Assembly (NCBI GenBank): GCA_964492105.1
Contig: CAZBJB010000030.1
Location: 1 to 19,402, forward strand
Source of the DNA: JAUZQZ01 sp964492105
Lineage (GTDB): Bacteria; Pseudomonadota; Zetaproteobacteria; Mariprofundales; Mariprofundaceae
DNA: 19,402 nt
Reading direction: 5' to 3'
Shown here: piece after piece, positions 7,644 to 14,322 of the stretch
Position numbering within the stretch: position 1 is the stretch's first letter
How the letters are laid out: every line of letters begins with the position of its first letter
Made by a program: the position numbers and the translations under genes
The notes under the pieces: model-generated
Seen by the model: the letters and a program-made list of their open reading frames with translations, nothing else
Databases searched by the model: none
Told to the model about the DNA's origin: nothing

Positions 7644-7665
7644 TTCCGGATCACGCATGCCGGAA
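7644..7665. other. Short hairpin after metG
   Basis: TTCCGG (7644-7649) and CCGGAA (7660-7665) form a 6-bp stem nine bases after the metG stop. No T-run follows, so it is a weak terminator candidate at best. Confidence 0.3.
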
Positions 7666-7676
7666 GAATATGCCGA

Positions 7677-7694
7677 CCTGAATCGTTCATAAAT
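7677..7694 (+). repeat. Solo end of the CCTG...TTCATAAAT element family (site C)
   Basis: CCTGAATCGTTCATAAAT matches the copy A terminal repeat at 15 of 18 bases. No partner end was found in the rest of the intergenic region, so this is either a decayed copy or an isolated end. It lies 42 bases beyond the metG stop. Confidence 0.5.
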
Positions 7695-7739
7695 AAGGTC
7701 ATATATGGCTAACTTGCGGTGATAAAAGCATTTAACCGT

Positions 7740-7776
7740 TTCATCCACAGAACATGTGGATAACTTTGTGGATGAA
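7740..7776. promoter_or_regulatory. Cluster of three DnaA-box-like sites in a convergent intergenic region
   Basis: TGTGGATAA at 7755-7763 is an exact DnaA box (complement of TTATCCACA). TCATCCACA at 7741-7749 and TGTGGATGA at 7767-7775 each differ from the consensus by one base. The outer two form a perfect 10-base inverted repeat (TTCATCCACA / TGTGGATGAA). An AT-rich tract follows to about 7905. This could be a DnaA-binding locus, a replication origin or a titration site; it could also be a plain hairpin. Neighbouring genes converge on it, which is unlike a usual oriC flanked by leading-strand genes. Confidence 0.45.
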
Positions 7777-7955
7777 TACATCCTATCCCTTTATTTTTGA
7801 CCATGGATGCCATGCCTCTGTCATGTGCCTAAAAAATAAGCACTCTTGATAATTCAATAAAAACAATCAGTTATAAGATTATGCAATAGTTTTAGTGAGT
7901 TTGTTGCTCGAACTGAGCTTATGCGACGGAACAGACGGGGAAAAAGTGAGTAACG
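7777..7955. other. AT-rich non-coding stretch between convergent metG and hpnE
   Basis: No credible gene was found. The part from about 7830 to 7905 is strongly A+T rich (TAAAAAATAAG, AATTCAATAAAAACAATC, GTTATAAGATTATG). No well-spaced sigma-70 promoter pair, tRNA or T-run terminator could be defended. Its interest is as a possible unwinding region next to the DnaA-like boxes. Confidence 0.4.
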
Positions 7956-9275
7956 TCAACTTTCGTGGAGAAACCGGCACTGCTTTGCAGCCTGTTCGCC
8001 GCGGATAACGGCAGCTTCAATCGTTGCCGGCAATTCTCCGGGTAATGGCGCTTCCGAGGCATTAATGATGTGGTCCGGCTTATGTGTGCCCGCTGCCCTT
8101 GCCCGAATCTGGGTCGTGGCATGGACTTCCCGTACCATGCGGATATATACAGGTTTAATCGGATCCCGCCTGCCCATGATATCCCGTATGTCCTGGCATA
8201 CTTCGGAGATGTGCCGCTGCCGGGACATATTGCGCGGGTCGGCGCTGATCACGGCGCATATATGGCGATAGGGTGACAGGGTTTGCTCCGACATTTGCTG
8301 GCTTACATCAAAGAACCATTGTCCGGTTGTTCCGATGCCTCCGACAAGAGGCTTTGGCAATGCATCCACATCCGCAAGCCATAGATGGATGCTGGTGATG
8401 CAGCGTGTTTCACGTTCTTCCGTATCTTCATGCAACAGACGATTGCGAGCGCGATCGGGAAGAGCCATGACAACGGTGTCATATATGTTGTATGCACCGC
8501 CTGTGCTAATATGAACCTCTTTATCCCGTACATTCAGTTTCCTGACGTGTGTAGCTGTATGAATACGGACGCCGCGTGATGTTGCCAGTCGCACCAGCGG
8601 ATCCACCATGGCCTTGCCTAAAGGTCGCGTAAACCATCCCAAACGGGCTGAGGCATGGTGGTCAAACGCTTCACGCAGCACACGCGAAAAACTTTTGGCA
8701 TTGGCGGTTTGCATGGACTCATTCATAATGCCGAGGCAAAGTGGCTCCAGTAAATCACGGACGAGCGCACGTGGCACATCAATTTGCCGGAGCCAGTCAT
8801 GGACGGTGGTGCGATCATCAATACCGGATTGACCAACAGATTTTTGGTTGAGCATGGCCAAACGTAGCAGAGCGGCTGCACTGCTCACACCATGGCCCGG
8901 CAGGCGAAGGCAGCTCCATGGCATGGCAAGGGCAAGGGGAATATAGCGGTTTGGCGCAAGCTGGAAATGAGCGCGATGTGCATCCCACAATGGCAATTCG
9001 AGGGAGGGTTGCCAGTGGATATACTGATCCGCGCCTGCCTCTTGCAGTAATCTCCGGGTGTGACGGTATGCTCCCGAAAGCAGGTGCGGGCCATTGTCCA
9101 CCCATTGGCGGACGCGCGCATCAAAAAAGGAACGGGTTCGGCCTCCGGGCCGTGGTGCTGACTCGAATATGTCGATGTCAAAATCATATTCCGCGAGACG
9201 GATGGCGCACGTCAGACCACAGAGTCCGCCACCAATGATGGCGATACGTTTTCGACCACTATGCTTTACCCGCAA
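7956..9275 (-). CDS. hpnE: Hydroxysqualene dehydroxylase / squalene-associated FAD-dependent desaturase HpnE
   Basis: HpnE reductively removes the hydroxyl of hydroxysqualene to give squalene, the substrate for hopanoid cyclisation. The 439-residue amine-oxidase-like flavoprotein has the dinucleotide-binding start IAIIGGGLCGL (11-21) followed by the ESAPRPGGR loop. LLEPLCLGIMN is present in the middle, and the family C-terminal LPATIEAAV is at 415-423. Odd point: the second FAD contact before LPATIE, normally AGDWT-like, reads INASEAPLPGE (404-414), so the usual Gly-Asp is missing. The start is TTG at 9275, supported by GGGAGG seven bases upstream. It is third in hpnC-hpnD-hpnE, 205 bases after hpnD, with repeats in the spacer. 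Confidence 0.9.
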   Translation of the reverse strand: MRVKHSGRKRIAIIGGGLCGLTCAIRLAEYDFDIDIFESAPRPGGRTRSFFDARVRQWVDNGPHLLSGAYRHTRRLLQEAGADQYIHWQPSLELPLWDAHRAHFQLAPNRYIPLALAMPWSCLRLPGHGVSSAAALLRLAMLNQKSVGQSGIDDRTTVHDWLRQIDVPRALVRDLLEPLCLGIMNESMQTANAKSFSRVLREAFDHHASARLGWFTRPLGKAMVDPLVRLATSRGVRIHTATHVRKLNVRDKEVHISTGGAYNIYDTVVMALPDRARNRLLHEDTEERETRCITSIHLWLADVDALPKPLVGGIGTTGQWFFDVSQQMSEQTLSPYRHICAVISADPRNMSRQRHISEVCQDIRDIMGRRDPIKPVYIRMVREVHATTQIRARAAGTHKPDHIINASEAPLPGELPATIEAAVIRGEQAAKQCRFLHES

Positions 9276-9282
9276 ACGATGG

Positions 9283-9289
9283 CCTCCCT
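9283..9289 (-). promoter_or_regulatory. Ribosome binding site that sets the hpnE TTG start
   Basis: On the minus strand AGGGAGG lies seven bases before TTG (9275-9273). No in-frame ATG is close by, and the family N-terminus begins about ten residues later, so TTG is the likely initiator. Confidence 0.65.
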
Positions 9290-9292
9290 TGG

Positions 9293-9310
9293 TTAGCCTG
9301 CATGATTCAC
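9293..9310 (+). repeat. Remnant end of the CCTG...TTCATAAA family in the hpnE leader (site D)
   Basis: TTAGCCTGCATGATTCA (9293-9309) is identical over 17 bases to the right end and flank of copy B read on the opposite strand, then diverges. Only one end is present. It lies between the hpnE ribosome site and the 9324-9485 inverted repeat. Confidence 0.55.
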
Positions 9311-9323
9311 AGGCTAGATATCA

Positions 9324-9485
9324 CCTGGATCCTGCAAGTGCTCGCACACACATAGCGCAACCCATTGATTCATCCGGCATATCGAAAAAACATTAATCAC
9401 CAATAAGCTGACAACATGTTTTCTCAATATGCTATATAAACCGATGTCTTACACTCTGCATGCACGATCACTTGCAGGATCTAGG
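9324..9485. repeat. 162-bp inverted-repeat element between hpnD and hpnE
   Basis: CCTGGATCCTGCAAGTG (9324-9340) and the inverted CACTTGCAGGATCTAGG (9469-9485) match at 16 of 17 positions and enclose 128 non-coding bases that include an AT-rich core (9380-9450). The right arm contains the hpnD stop codon (9481-9483). It is either a small non-autonomous element of a second family or a structured intercistronic mRNA region. The ends differ from the CCTGAAC...TTCATAAAT family. Confidence 0.6.
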
Positions 9486-10356
9486 TATCAAATGTAACGG
9501 GCAACCCTTTTCGGGCTGCTTTTTTTTCATAGCGCCACATCCGCCAGGCAATCCATACCTTGTGAATGGGCAGAAGTTCAGGCGGGTGCGTCCACAAATC
9601 GTGCAGATTTTTCCGGATACCCTTGAGGTGAGCATAATAAATCGCACCCATAAGCAGGGATGGCCGAAGTGATTCACGATCCTCATCCCGCAGGAGATCA
9701 AGCGCCCTGGCATAAAGGACGCCGGTCTTGTCCACATAATGGGCAATGAGGGATTGCATGCCCGCGTGCATATTTCCATCCATGAAATCCTGATCGGCCA
9801 CACCGAAGCGAATCCTGTCCTGTTGCGGGATATAGATGCGTCCTCGCCCGGCATCCTCTTTCATATCCCGAAGAATATTGGTGAATTGCAACGCTTCCCC
9901 CAGCGTCGTGGCGAAATCGGAGGCCTGATGCGATGGATGCCCGAAAATTTCTATCGCCAGCAATCCGACTACGCCGGCGACCCGGTAGCAATACAGCGTC
10001 AGATCGGCCGGTTGAAGCATGGGTTGATGGTCAATGTCCATGCGCATGCCATCCAGGATTTCGAAAAATAATTCCTCAGAAAGATGAAAGTGCTGCCGTG
10101 CCCAGTTCAGTTCCCTGCCGACAGGATGCTGCGGCTCGTCCGCGAAGGTTCGGGCAATCTCCTCCCCCCAGAAATGCAGTTCCTTCGTCGCAACGCTTTG
10201 CTCGCTAATCTCATCGGCAATGTCATCTACCTCACGGCAGAATGCATACAGGGCCATCATGGCTCGGCGCTGTTTTTCGGGAAGAAGGAAAAAAGCATAG
10301 AAGAAGGAGGATCCGGATCCTCTTGTCTTATCCTCGCAATATTGACGGGATGTCAT
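9481..10356 (-). CDS. hpnD: Presqualene diphosphate synthase HpnD
   Basis: HpnD condenses two farnesyl diphosphates to presqualene diphosphate, the first step of the HpnCDE route. The 291-residue all-helical prenyl synthase has the first Asp-rich motif YAFCREVDDIADE (D44, D45, D48) and the second in LQFTNILRDMKEDAGRGRIYIP (D164, D168). The start is ATG 10356 because the family N-terminus (TSRQYCEDKTRGSGSSFFYAFFLLP) begins there. An in-frame ATG at 10386 would add ten residues encoded by a transposon-end-like sequence. No clear Shine-Dalgarno is seen. It lies 129 bases after hpnC, in the same direction. Together with HpnC and HpnE it supplies squalene; no squalene-hopene cyclase gene is in the window. 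Confidence 0.93.
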   Translation of the reverse strand: MTSRQYCEDKTRGSGSSFFYAFFLLPEKQRRAMMALYAFCREVDDIADEISEQSVATKELHFWGEEIARTFADEPQHPVGRELNWARQHFHLSEELFFEILDGMRMDIDHQPMLQPADLTLYCYRVAGVVGLLAIEIFGHPSHQASDFATTLGEALQFTNILRDMKEDAGRGRIYIPQQDRIRFGVADQDFMDGNMHAGMQSLIAHYVDKTGVLYARALDLLRDEDRESLRPSLLMGAIYYAHLKGIRKNLHDLWTHPPELLPIHKVWIAWRMWRYEKKAARKGLPVTFDT

Positions 10357-10369
10357 ACGGATGCTAGCG

Positions 10370-10388
10370 CTGTCTCTTACACACAAAT
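10370..10388 (-). repeat. Sequence resembling an IS50/Tn5-type transposon end, 13 bases before hpnD
   Basis: CTGTCTCTTACACACAAAT (plus-strand reading) matches the Tn5 outside end CTGACTCTTATACACAAGT at 16 of 19 positions, as I recall that end. No second end or transposase is visible in the 129-base hpnC-hpnD gap, so it would be a remnant with its interior toward hpnC. Chance similarity cannot be excluded. Confidence 0.4.
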
Positions 10389-10485
10389 CGCGTCACAGCG
10401 ACTCGCCCGGTGGTTACATGCAAGGCGCAAGGCGGATTTTGTGTGCTGGAAGCCTGGGTGTGGCGGCATTTGAGGATAGTCAGGA

Positions 10486-11400
10486 TCAAGGCCTGCGGCG
10501 GTGGTAAGGTGGTAAAAGCACATCGGCCAGTACAAGCGGTGCGAGCAACAGCCATGTATGTTTTTGCAAGGTGGGACGCCGATGCAGCGGATCATGTGAA
10601 CGTTGCACCTCTCGCAGAATCTTTCGTCCTCCACGCAGGGTCGCCGCGATCTGAAGCCTCAGCCTGAATGGCAGGAACGGAATCAATGCACGGCCCTTTG
10701 TAAACAGAATATCCGTATATTCGATGGCCTGTGCAAGTGCCTGATGAATATACACTGCAACATCCTGCTCCAGTAAATCCGTGCTGCCAAGACCAGCTAG
10801 TTTAAGCCATTCTTCAGGAAGATAACAGCGGCCATTGGGTATATCACGGCTGAAATCCTGCCAAAAATTGGTCAGTTGCAGGGCCGTACACACGGCATCC
10901 GAGGCGCTCAGGGCAGAGGAATGCGAGATCCCGTGCAAGGCGAGCAGCAGCCGCCCAACCGGATTGGCGGAATGGCGGCAATAAAACAGCAATTCGTCAA
11001 TGGTAGCGTATGCATGAATGCTGACATCCATACGGAAGGCGGTGAGCAGGTCATGCAGGCAGGATGCGGGGAGCCTGTATGTGTGGATGGCGTCTCCCAA
11101 TGCCATAAAAACGGGATGATTGACGGTTTCGTGCTCGCAGCGTTCCAACAACACCGCCCATGCATCCAGCTGTTTCAAACGTTTGCTCGCGACATCATCC
11201 CCCTCGTCGGCGATATCATCGGCAGTCCTGGCAAAGGCATAGATGGCAGCTACGGCCGGGCGAAGGTCACGGCGGATGAACAGGGATGCCACGGGAAAGT
11301 TTTCATAGTGATTCCGGGCCAGATGCATGCAGTACCGATAAGCCTGTTCAACAGTCATTGCGGATTCGGTTTGATCCGGATGCGATCCTGGATTGGACAT
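10486..11400 (-). CDS. hpnC: Hydroxysqualene synthase HpnC
   Basis: HpnC converts presqualene diphosphate to hydroxysqualene, which HpnE reduces to squalene. From ATG 11400 it is 304 residues. ARNHYENFPVASLFI (28-42) is the family N-terminal hallmark. The first Asp-rich motif is YAFARTADDIADEGDD (D61, D62, D65) and the second is TNFWQDFSRDIPNGRCYLP (D182, D186). The open frame continues upstream to 11574, but those 58 residues do not look conserved. ATG 11358 is an equally possible start, and neither has a good ribosome site. The C-terminal tail is basic (PPYHRRRP). It is the first gene of the hpnCDE unit and divergent from gloB, so its promoter should lie in about 11401-11657. Confidence 0.92.
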   Translation of the reverse strand: MSNPGSHPDQTESAMTVEQAYRYCMHLARNHYENFPVASLFIRRDLRPAVAAIYAFARTADDIADEGDDVASKRLKQLDAWAVLLERCEHETVNHPVFMALGDAIHTYRLPASCLHDLLTAFRMDVSIHAYATIDELLFYCRHSANPVGRLLLALHGISHSSALSASDAVCTALQLTNFWQDFSRDIPNGRCYLPEEWLKLAGLGSTDLLEQDVAVYIHQALAQAIEYTDILFTKGRALIPFLPFRLRLQIAATLRGGRKILREVQRSHDPLHRRPTLQKHTWLLLAPLVLADVLLPPYHRRRP

Positions 11401-11446
11401 AGCGGCATGGTATGCGGTGGATATAGCATACGGCAAGTGCTGACGT

Positions 11447-11577
11447 ATGGAGGAAGATTTGGTTGGAAATCGTTTCAGGGTTGTGATTATCGGCGGTGGC
11501 TTTATCCTGATGCCTTGACCCGCCTGATCGAAGTCAGTTTGAGGATCTATCCTGATTTGCGGAACGAGTTGCAATAG
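11447..11577 (+). pseudogene. Possible remnant of a flavoprotein gene start
   Basis: GGAGG at 11449-11453 is five bases before TTG 11459, whose frame reads VGNRFRVVIIGGGFILMP before TGA. The FRVVIIGGG segment is a textbook start of an FAD/NAD-binding Rossmann domain, but the frame ends at once. A different frame then runs to TAG at 11575-11577 (ending IYPDLRNELQ). This could be an internally deleted oxidoreductase gene, or chance sequence opposite the hpnC upstream region. The rest of the hpnC-gloB spacer shows nothing I can name. Confidence 0.25.
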
Positions 11578-11657
11578 CTCTAACCTGCTGGGAGCAAAAG
11601 TTTCATTTGTGGATTTTTTACGATGACATCAATACCTGATACAACTACGCTTGCAGT

Positions 11658-12440
11658 ATGTGGTCTTATTCCCATCACGGATTTACCATCCACCAAATCC
11701 CCGCCTTGCAGGATAATTATATCTACCTGATTGAAGCGAATGACGTACTGGCATGCGTCGATCCGGCGGAATCCGCGCCGGTGGAATCCGCATGCACGAA
11801 ATTGGGGCGTAAACTTACACATATCCTGAACACGCATCATCACTGGGATCATGTTGCCGGCAATCTGGAACTGAAATCGAAATACGGGTGTACGGTCATG
11901 GGTTCCGCCAGTGATGCGATGCGTATCCCCGCTCTGGATCAACCCGTCAGTGAATGGCAAGGGTTTCGAATTGGCCATCTGGATGTGTCCGTGCTGTTTG
12001 TGCCGGGCCATACGCGCGGGCACATCGCCTATATCATCGAAGACGCCCTGTTTTGCGGCGACACCCTGTTCGGCGCGGGTTGCGGTCACCTGTTCGAGGG
12101 TACGCCGGCACAGATGTGGCATAGCCTGAATAAAATTACCGCGTTGCCGCCCTCCACCCGCTTTTATTGCGCGCACGAATATACCCTGGAGAATCTTGAG
12201 TTCTGTATCGAACGCGTGGCACGGAATGATATTATTCAAGAGAGGTTCAAACGGGATAGTGACAGGTATCGGCAAAGGCTCCCGACTATCCCCGGCACCC
12301 TCGGTGAGGAGTTGGTCACCAATCCGTTTCTACTCCCGGCTCAAGAAGATTTCAGAAAGCATTATGCCGACAAACATGGGATCAAGGATGATCCCGTCAG
12401 CATTTTTGCCCACATCCGTGTGCTGAAAGATCGCTGGTGA
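11658..12440 (+). CDS. gloB: Hydroxyacylglutathione hydrolase (glyoxalase II)
   Basis: GloB hydrolyses S-D-lactoylglutathione to D-lactate and glutathione, the second step of methylglyoxal detoxification in the cytoplasm. The 260-residue metallo-beta-lactamase-fold protein has THHHWDH (59-65, metal ligands H60, H62, D64, H65), VPGHTRGH with H118, FCGDTLFGAGCGHLFEGT with bridging D135, and CAHEYT with H173. The family C-terminal domain with TNPFL follows. The N-terminus IPALQDNYIYLI is characteristic. The length is normal. The ATG at 11658 lacks a strong ribosome site. It is divergent from hpnC and convergent with the transporter operon, with an inverted-repeat element in the spacer, and appears to stand alone. 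Confidence 0.95.
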   Translation: MWSYSHHGFTIHQIPALQDNYIYLIEANDVLACVDPAESAPVESACTKLGRKLTHILNTHHHWDHVAGNLELKSKYGCTVMGSASDAMRIPALDQPVSEWQGFRIGHLDVSVLFVPGHTRGHIAYIIEDALFCGDTLFGAGCGHLFEGTPAQMWHSLNKITALPPSTRFYCAHEYTLENLEFCIERVARNDIIQERFKRDSDRYRQRLPTIPGTLGEELVTNPFLLPAQEDFRKHYADKHGIKDDPVSIFAHIRVLKDRW

Positions 12441-12454
12441 ATACCTATCCCATA

Positions 12455-12615
12455 GAGCCTCTTGCAAAACTCATGAGCGGTGATCGGCTTCCCCACTTCG
12501 GCCCATTTCCGAGCTTGAATTTCGATCCATGGAACCACCATGCAACTCATTCAATTCCGAAAATGGTCTCAAAGTGGGATTGCCGCTCATTCACCCAGAG
12601 TTTTGTAAGAGGCTC
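12455..12615. mobile_element. 161-bp miniature inverted-repeat element of a second type, flanked by TA
   Basis: GAGCCTCTTGCAAAACTC (12455-12472) and its inverted copy (12598-12615) agree at 17 of 18 bases. Symmetry continues inward in patches (GAGCGG, CCACTT, ATTT and TGAAT appear in both halves), so the whole unit is a long imperfect palindrome. TA flanks both ends and could be a target duplication. GAGCCTCTTGCAAAA-like ends resemble some IS5-family insertion sequences; that is inference. No gene fits inside. It sits between the convergent gloB and the ABC permease gene and could act as an mRNA 3'-end structure. Confidence 0.75.
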
Positions 12616-12648
12616 TATTGTTACCAGGAACTTCTCAAGAATCCATAT

Positions 12649-12671
12649 TTAGCCTGCATTATTCGTAAATA
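12649..12671 (-). repeat. Element-end-like sequence forming the permease stop codon (site E)
   Basis: TTAGCCTGCATTATTCGTAAAT (12649 onward) matches the copy B right end and its TTAG flank with three differences in the 18-base repeat. It encodes the last residues (FTNNAG) and the TAA of the permease gene. The body of an element would have to lie inside the gene, so this is either a remnant fused onto the gene end or coincidence. Confidence 0.35.
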
Positions 12672-14319
12672 CAGGGTTGGGAGCCGTGCGCAATCGGCCC
12701 TGACGACGATTGTTCAGTTTCATGGTGGCTTGGGCTATAACCCAGGTGCCCAGAACGATCAACATGATCATGGTTGACAACGCTGCCGCCTGGGCCAGTT
12801 GACCCGTATCATTTAACGTTAATACGGACACGGCCGCCAGCGAAGTCTGCGGAGTAACCAGGAAAATTAACGCCGACAAGGTCACCATGCCCTGAATAAA
12901 ATAGAACACCATCACAGTGGCTATCGCGGGCCATATTAACGGCAGCGTCACCTTCCGGAATGTTCTCCATGAACTTGCCCCGAGAATAGAGGAAGCCTGA
13001 TCAAGTGCTTTATCCAGTTGTTTCATGCGATTGGCAAGCATTAAAAATGCCTGGGCGTGATAATGATAAACCGTACAGATCGACATCAATAAAATAACGC
13101 CAAATATGGAGTCTGAAAATATATCCGTGCCCGAGAAGCTTAACGCATAGCCAAAACCAATGATCATGCCGGGAATGGATGCCGGGAGAATAGCCAATGT
13201 GTAGATCACTTTGGTCGTTATGGGCTTCAATGCATTTGAAGCCCATGCAAGCATCGTCACCAAAATGCCACCCAGGACCGCTGTCAGCAGTGCCATTTTT
13301 ACGCTATTACCCAGAACATCGAATACGCTTGATGCGCCAAAGCTGAAATGCGCCAATGTGGGCGTTAAATCGTAAGGCCATAGTCTGGATATACTGGAGA
13401 GGCCGACCACCACAATGATAGAGCAAATAATTGACGCAATGATCCCCACATACAGCAGAAAGGCCCGATCCAGCCAACGGTTTGGTTTGGGTACGTAGGT
13501 GATCTTCCCGGCATTGGCGATCATTGACTGGCGACGCGCCAGATATTGCTCAATCAGTACCGTGGCCATGACCGGAGCCAGTAAAAATACGCCGATGACG
13601 GCGCCCATGTTCAGGTTCGCCTGACCGATCACCTGATTATAAATCTCCGTGGCCAGCACATTATAATCGCCGCCGATGACCATAGGGTTGCCAAATTCAC
13701 TGATATTGATGGCAAACACCAGAAACACAGCCGAAAGTATGCCGTATCTCGAATGCGGCAGGGTGATGCTGAAGAACATTCGGCGACCATTGGCTCCGAA
13801 GAGTTGGGCCGCTTCATACTGCTGGGCACTGGATGCCGCCAGGGCGACCTGCAACACAAGGAAAGCATGTGGCAGCGCATACACAACATTTGAAATCAGA
13901 ATACCCCAGAAACCATACACATCAAAATCAGTTCCAAAGAACTGATTCATGATACCATTTCGGCCAAGAATGAATTGAACACCCAGCGCCTGCATCAGCG
14001 ATGGAACAATCAGCGGTAGCATGATGATGCCACGCCACACCTGTTTCCATGGCACGCACGTTTGGTACAGGGCGAAACAGAACCCATAGGCCAGCACAAC
14101 GGTGATTAACGTCGCCCACAGGGACACGTCCAAGGTATGCCATAGCGCATTGAGAAAGCCCGGATAACTGGTGTAATACGTAAAATTCCCGAATCCCCAG
14201 CCCCCGGTCTCCTGTAAAAAGGCCAGTCTCAAAACACTTCCGATCGGATAAATAGCAAAAACACATAGCGCTACGGTGGCTGCCATACCCGCCGCTTTTA
14301 TTACCATGCCGGACTTCAT
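12649..14319 (-). CDS. ABC transporter permease, fused double-domain type (putative 2-aminoethylphosphonate class)
   Basis: This is a 556-residue inner-membrane protein with two fused binding-protein-dependent permease domains, as in FbpB/PhnU2-like importers. About twelve hydrophobic segments are visible. Each half carries the cytoplasmic EAA loop that contacts the ATPase: residues 169-188 (EAAQLFGANGRRMFFSITLP) and about 440-462 (DQASSILGASSWRTFRKVTLP). The length fits the putative 2-aminoethylphosphonate permease family, and the binding-protein gene supports that class over plain iron(III). The ATG is three bases after the phosphoesterase stop, so the two genes are probably translationally coupled. 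It is the last gene of the operon. Its last codons resemble a transposable-element end. Substrate unproven. Confidence 0.85.
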   Translation of the reverse strand: MKSGMVIKAAGMAATVALCVFAIYPIGSVLRLAFLQETGGWGFGNFTYYTSYPGFLNALWHTLDVSLWATLITVVLAYGFCFALYQTCVPWKQVWRGIIMLPLIVPSLMQALGVQFILGRNGIMNQFFGTDFDVYGFWGILISNVVYALPHAFLVLQVALAASSAQQYEAAQLFGANGRRMFFSITLPHSRYGILSAVFLVFAINISEFGNPMVIGGDYNVLATEIYNQVIGQANLNMGAVIGVFLLAPVMATVLIEQYLARRQSMIANAGKITYVPKPNRWLDRAFLLYVGIIASIICSIIVVVGLSSISRLWPYDLTPTLAHFSFGASSVFDVLGNSVKMALLTAVLGGILVTMLAWASNALKPITTKVIYTLAILPASIPGMIIGFGYALSFSGTDIFSDSIFGVILLMSICTVYHYHAQAFLMLANRMKQLDKALDQASSILGASSWRTFRKVTLPLIWPAIATVMVFYFIQGMVTLSALIFLVTPQTSLAAVSVLTLNDTGQLAQAAALSTMIMLIVLGTWVIAQATMKLNNRRQGRLRTAPNPVFTNNAG

Positions 14320-14322
14320 CCG

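Noticed and set aside
7846..7877. TTGATA and TATAAG as a sigma-70 promoter for an orphan RNA
   Set aside because: The spacing is 20 bases, too long for a convincing promoter, and no downstream RNA structure was seen.
9501..9527. Hairpin GCAACCC/GGGCTGC followed by eight T on the plus strand, like an intrinsic terminator
   Set aside because: It lies inside hpnD coding sequence, where the T-run is the complement of Lys codons, and no plus-strand gene ends there. It could stop antisense transcription but there is no evidence for it.
10340..10420. Sequencing-adapter contamination at the Tn5-like sequence
   Set aside because: The match has three mismatches and the flank does not continue as adapter. 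hpnD coding is intact right beside it.
10876..11577. Plus-strand open frame of 233 codons opposite hpnC
   Set aside because: It is a shadow of hpnC, whose family motifs are clear on the minus strand. Only the last 130 bases, beyond hpnC, were kept as a possible gene remnant.
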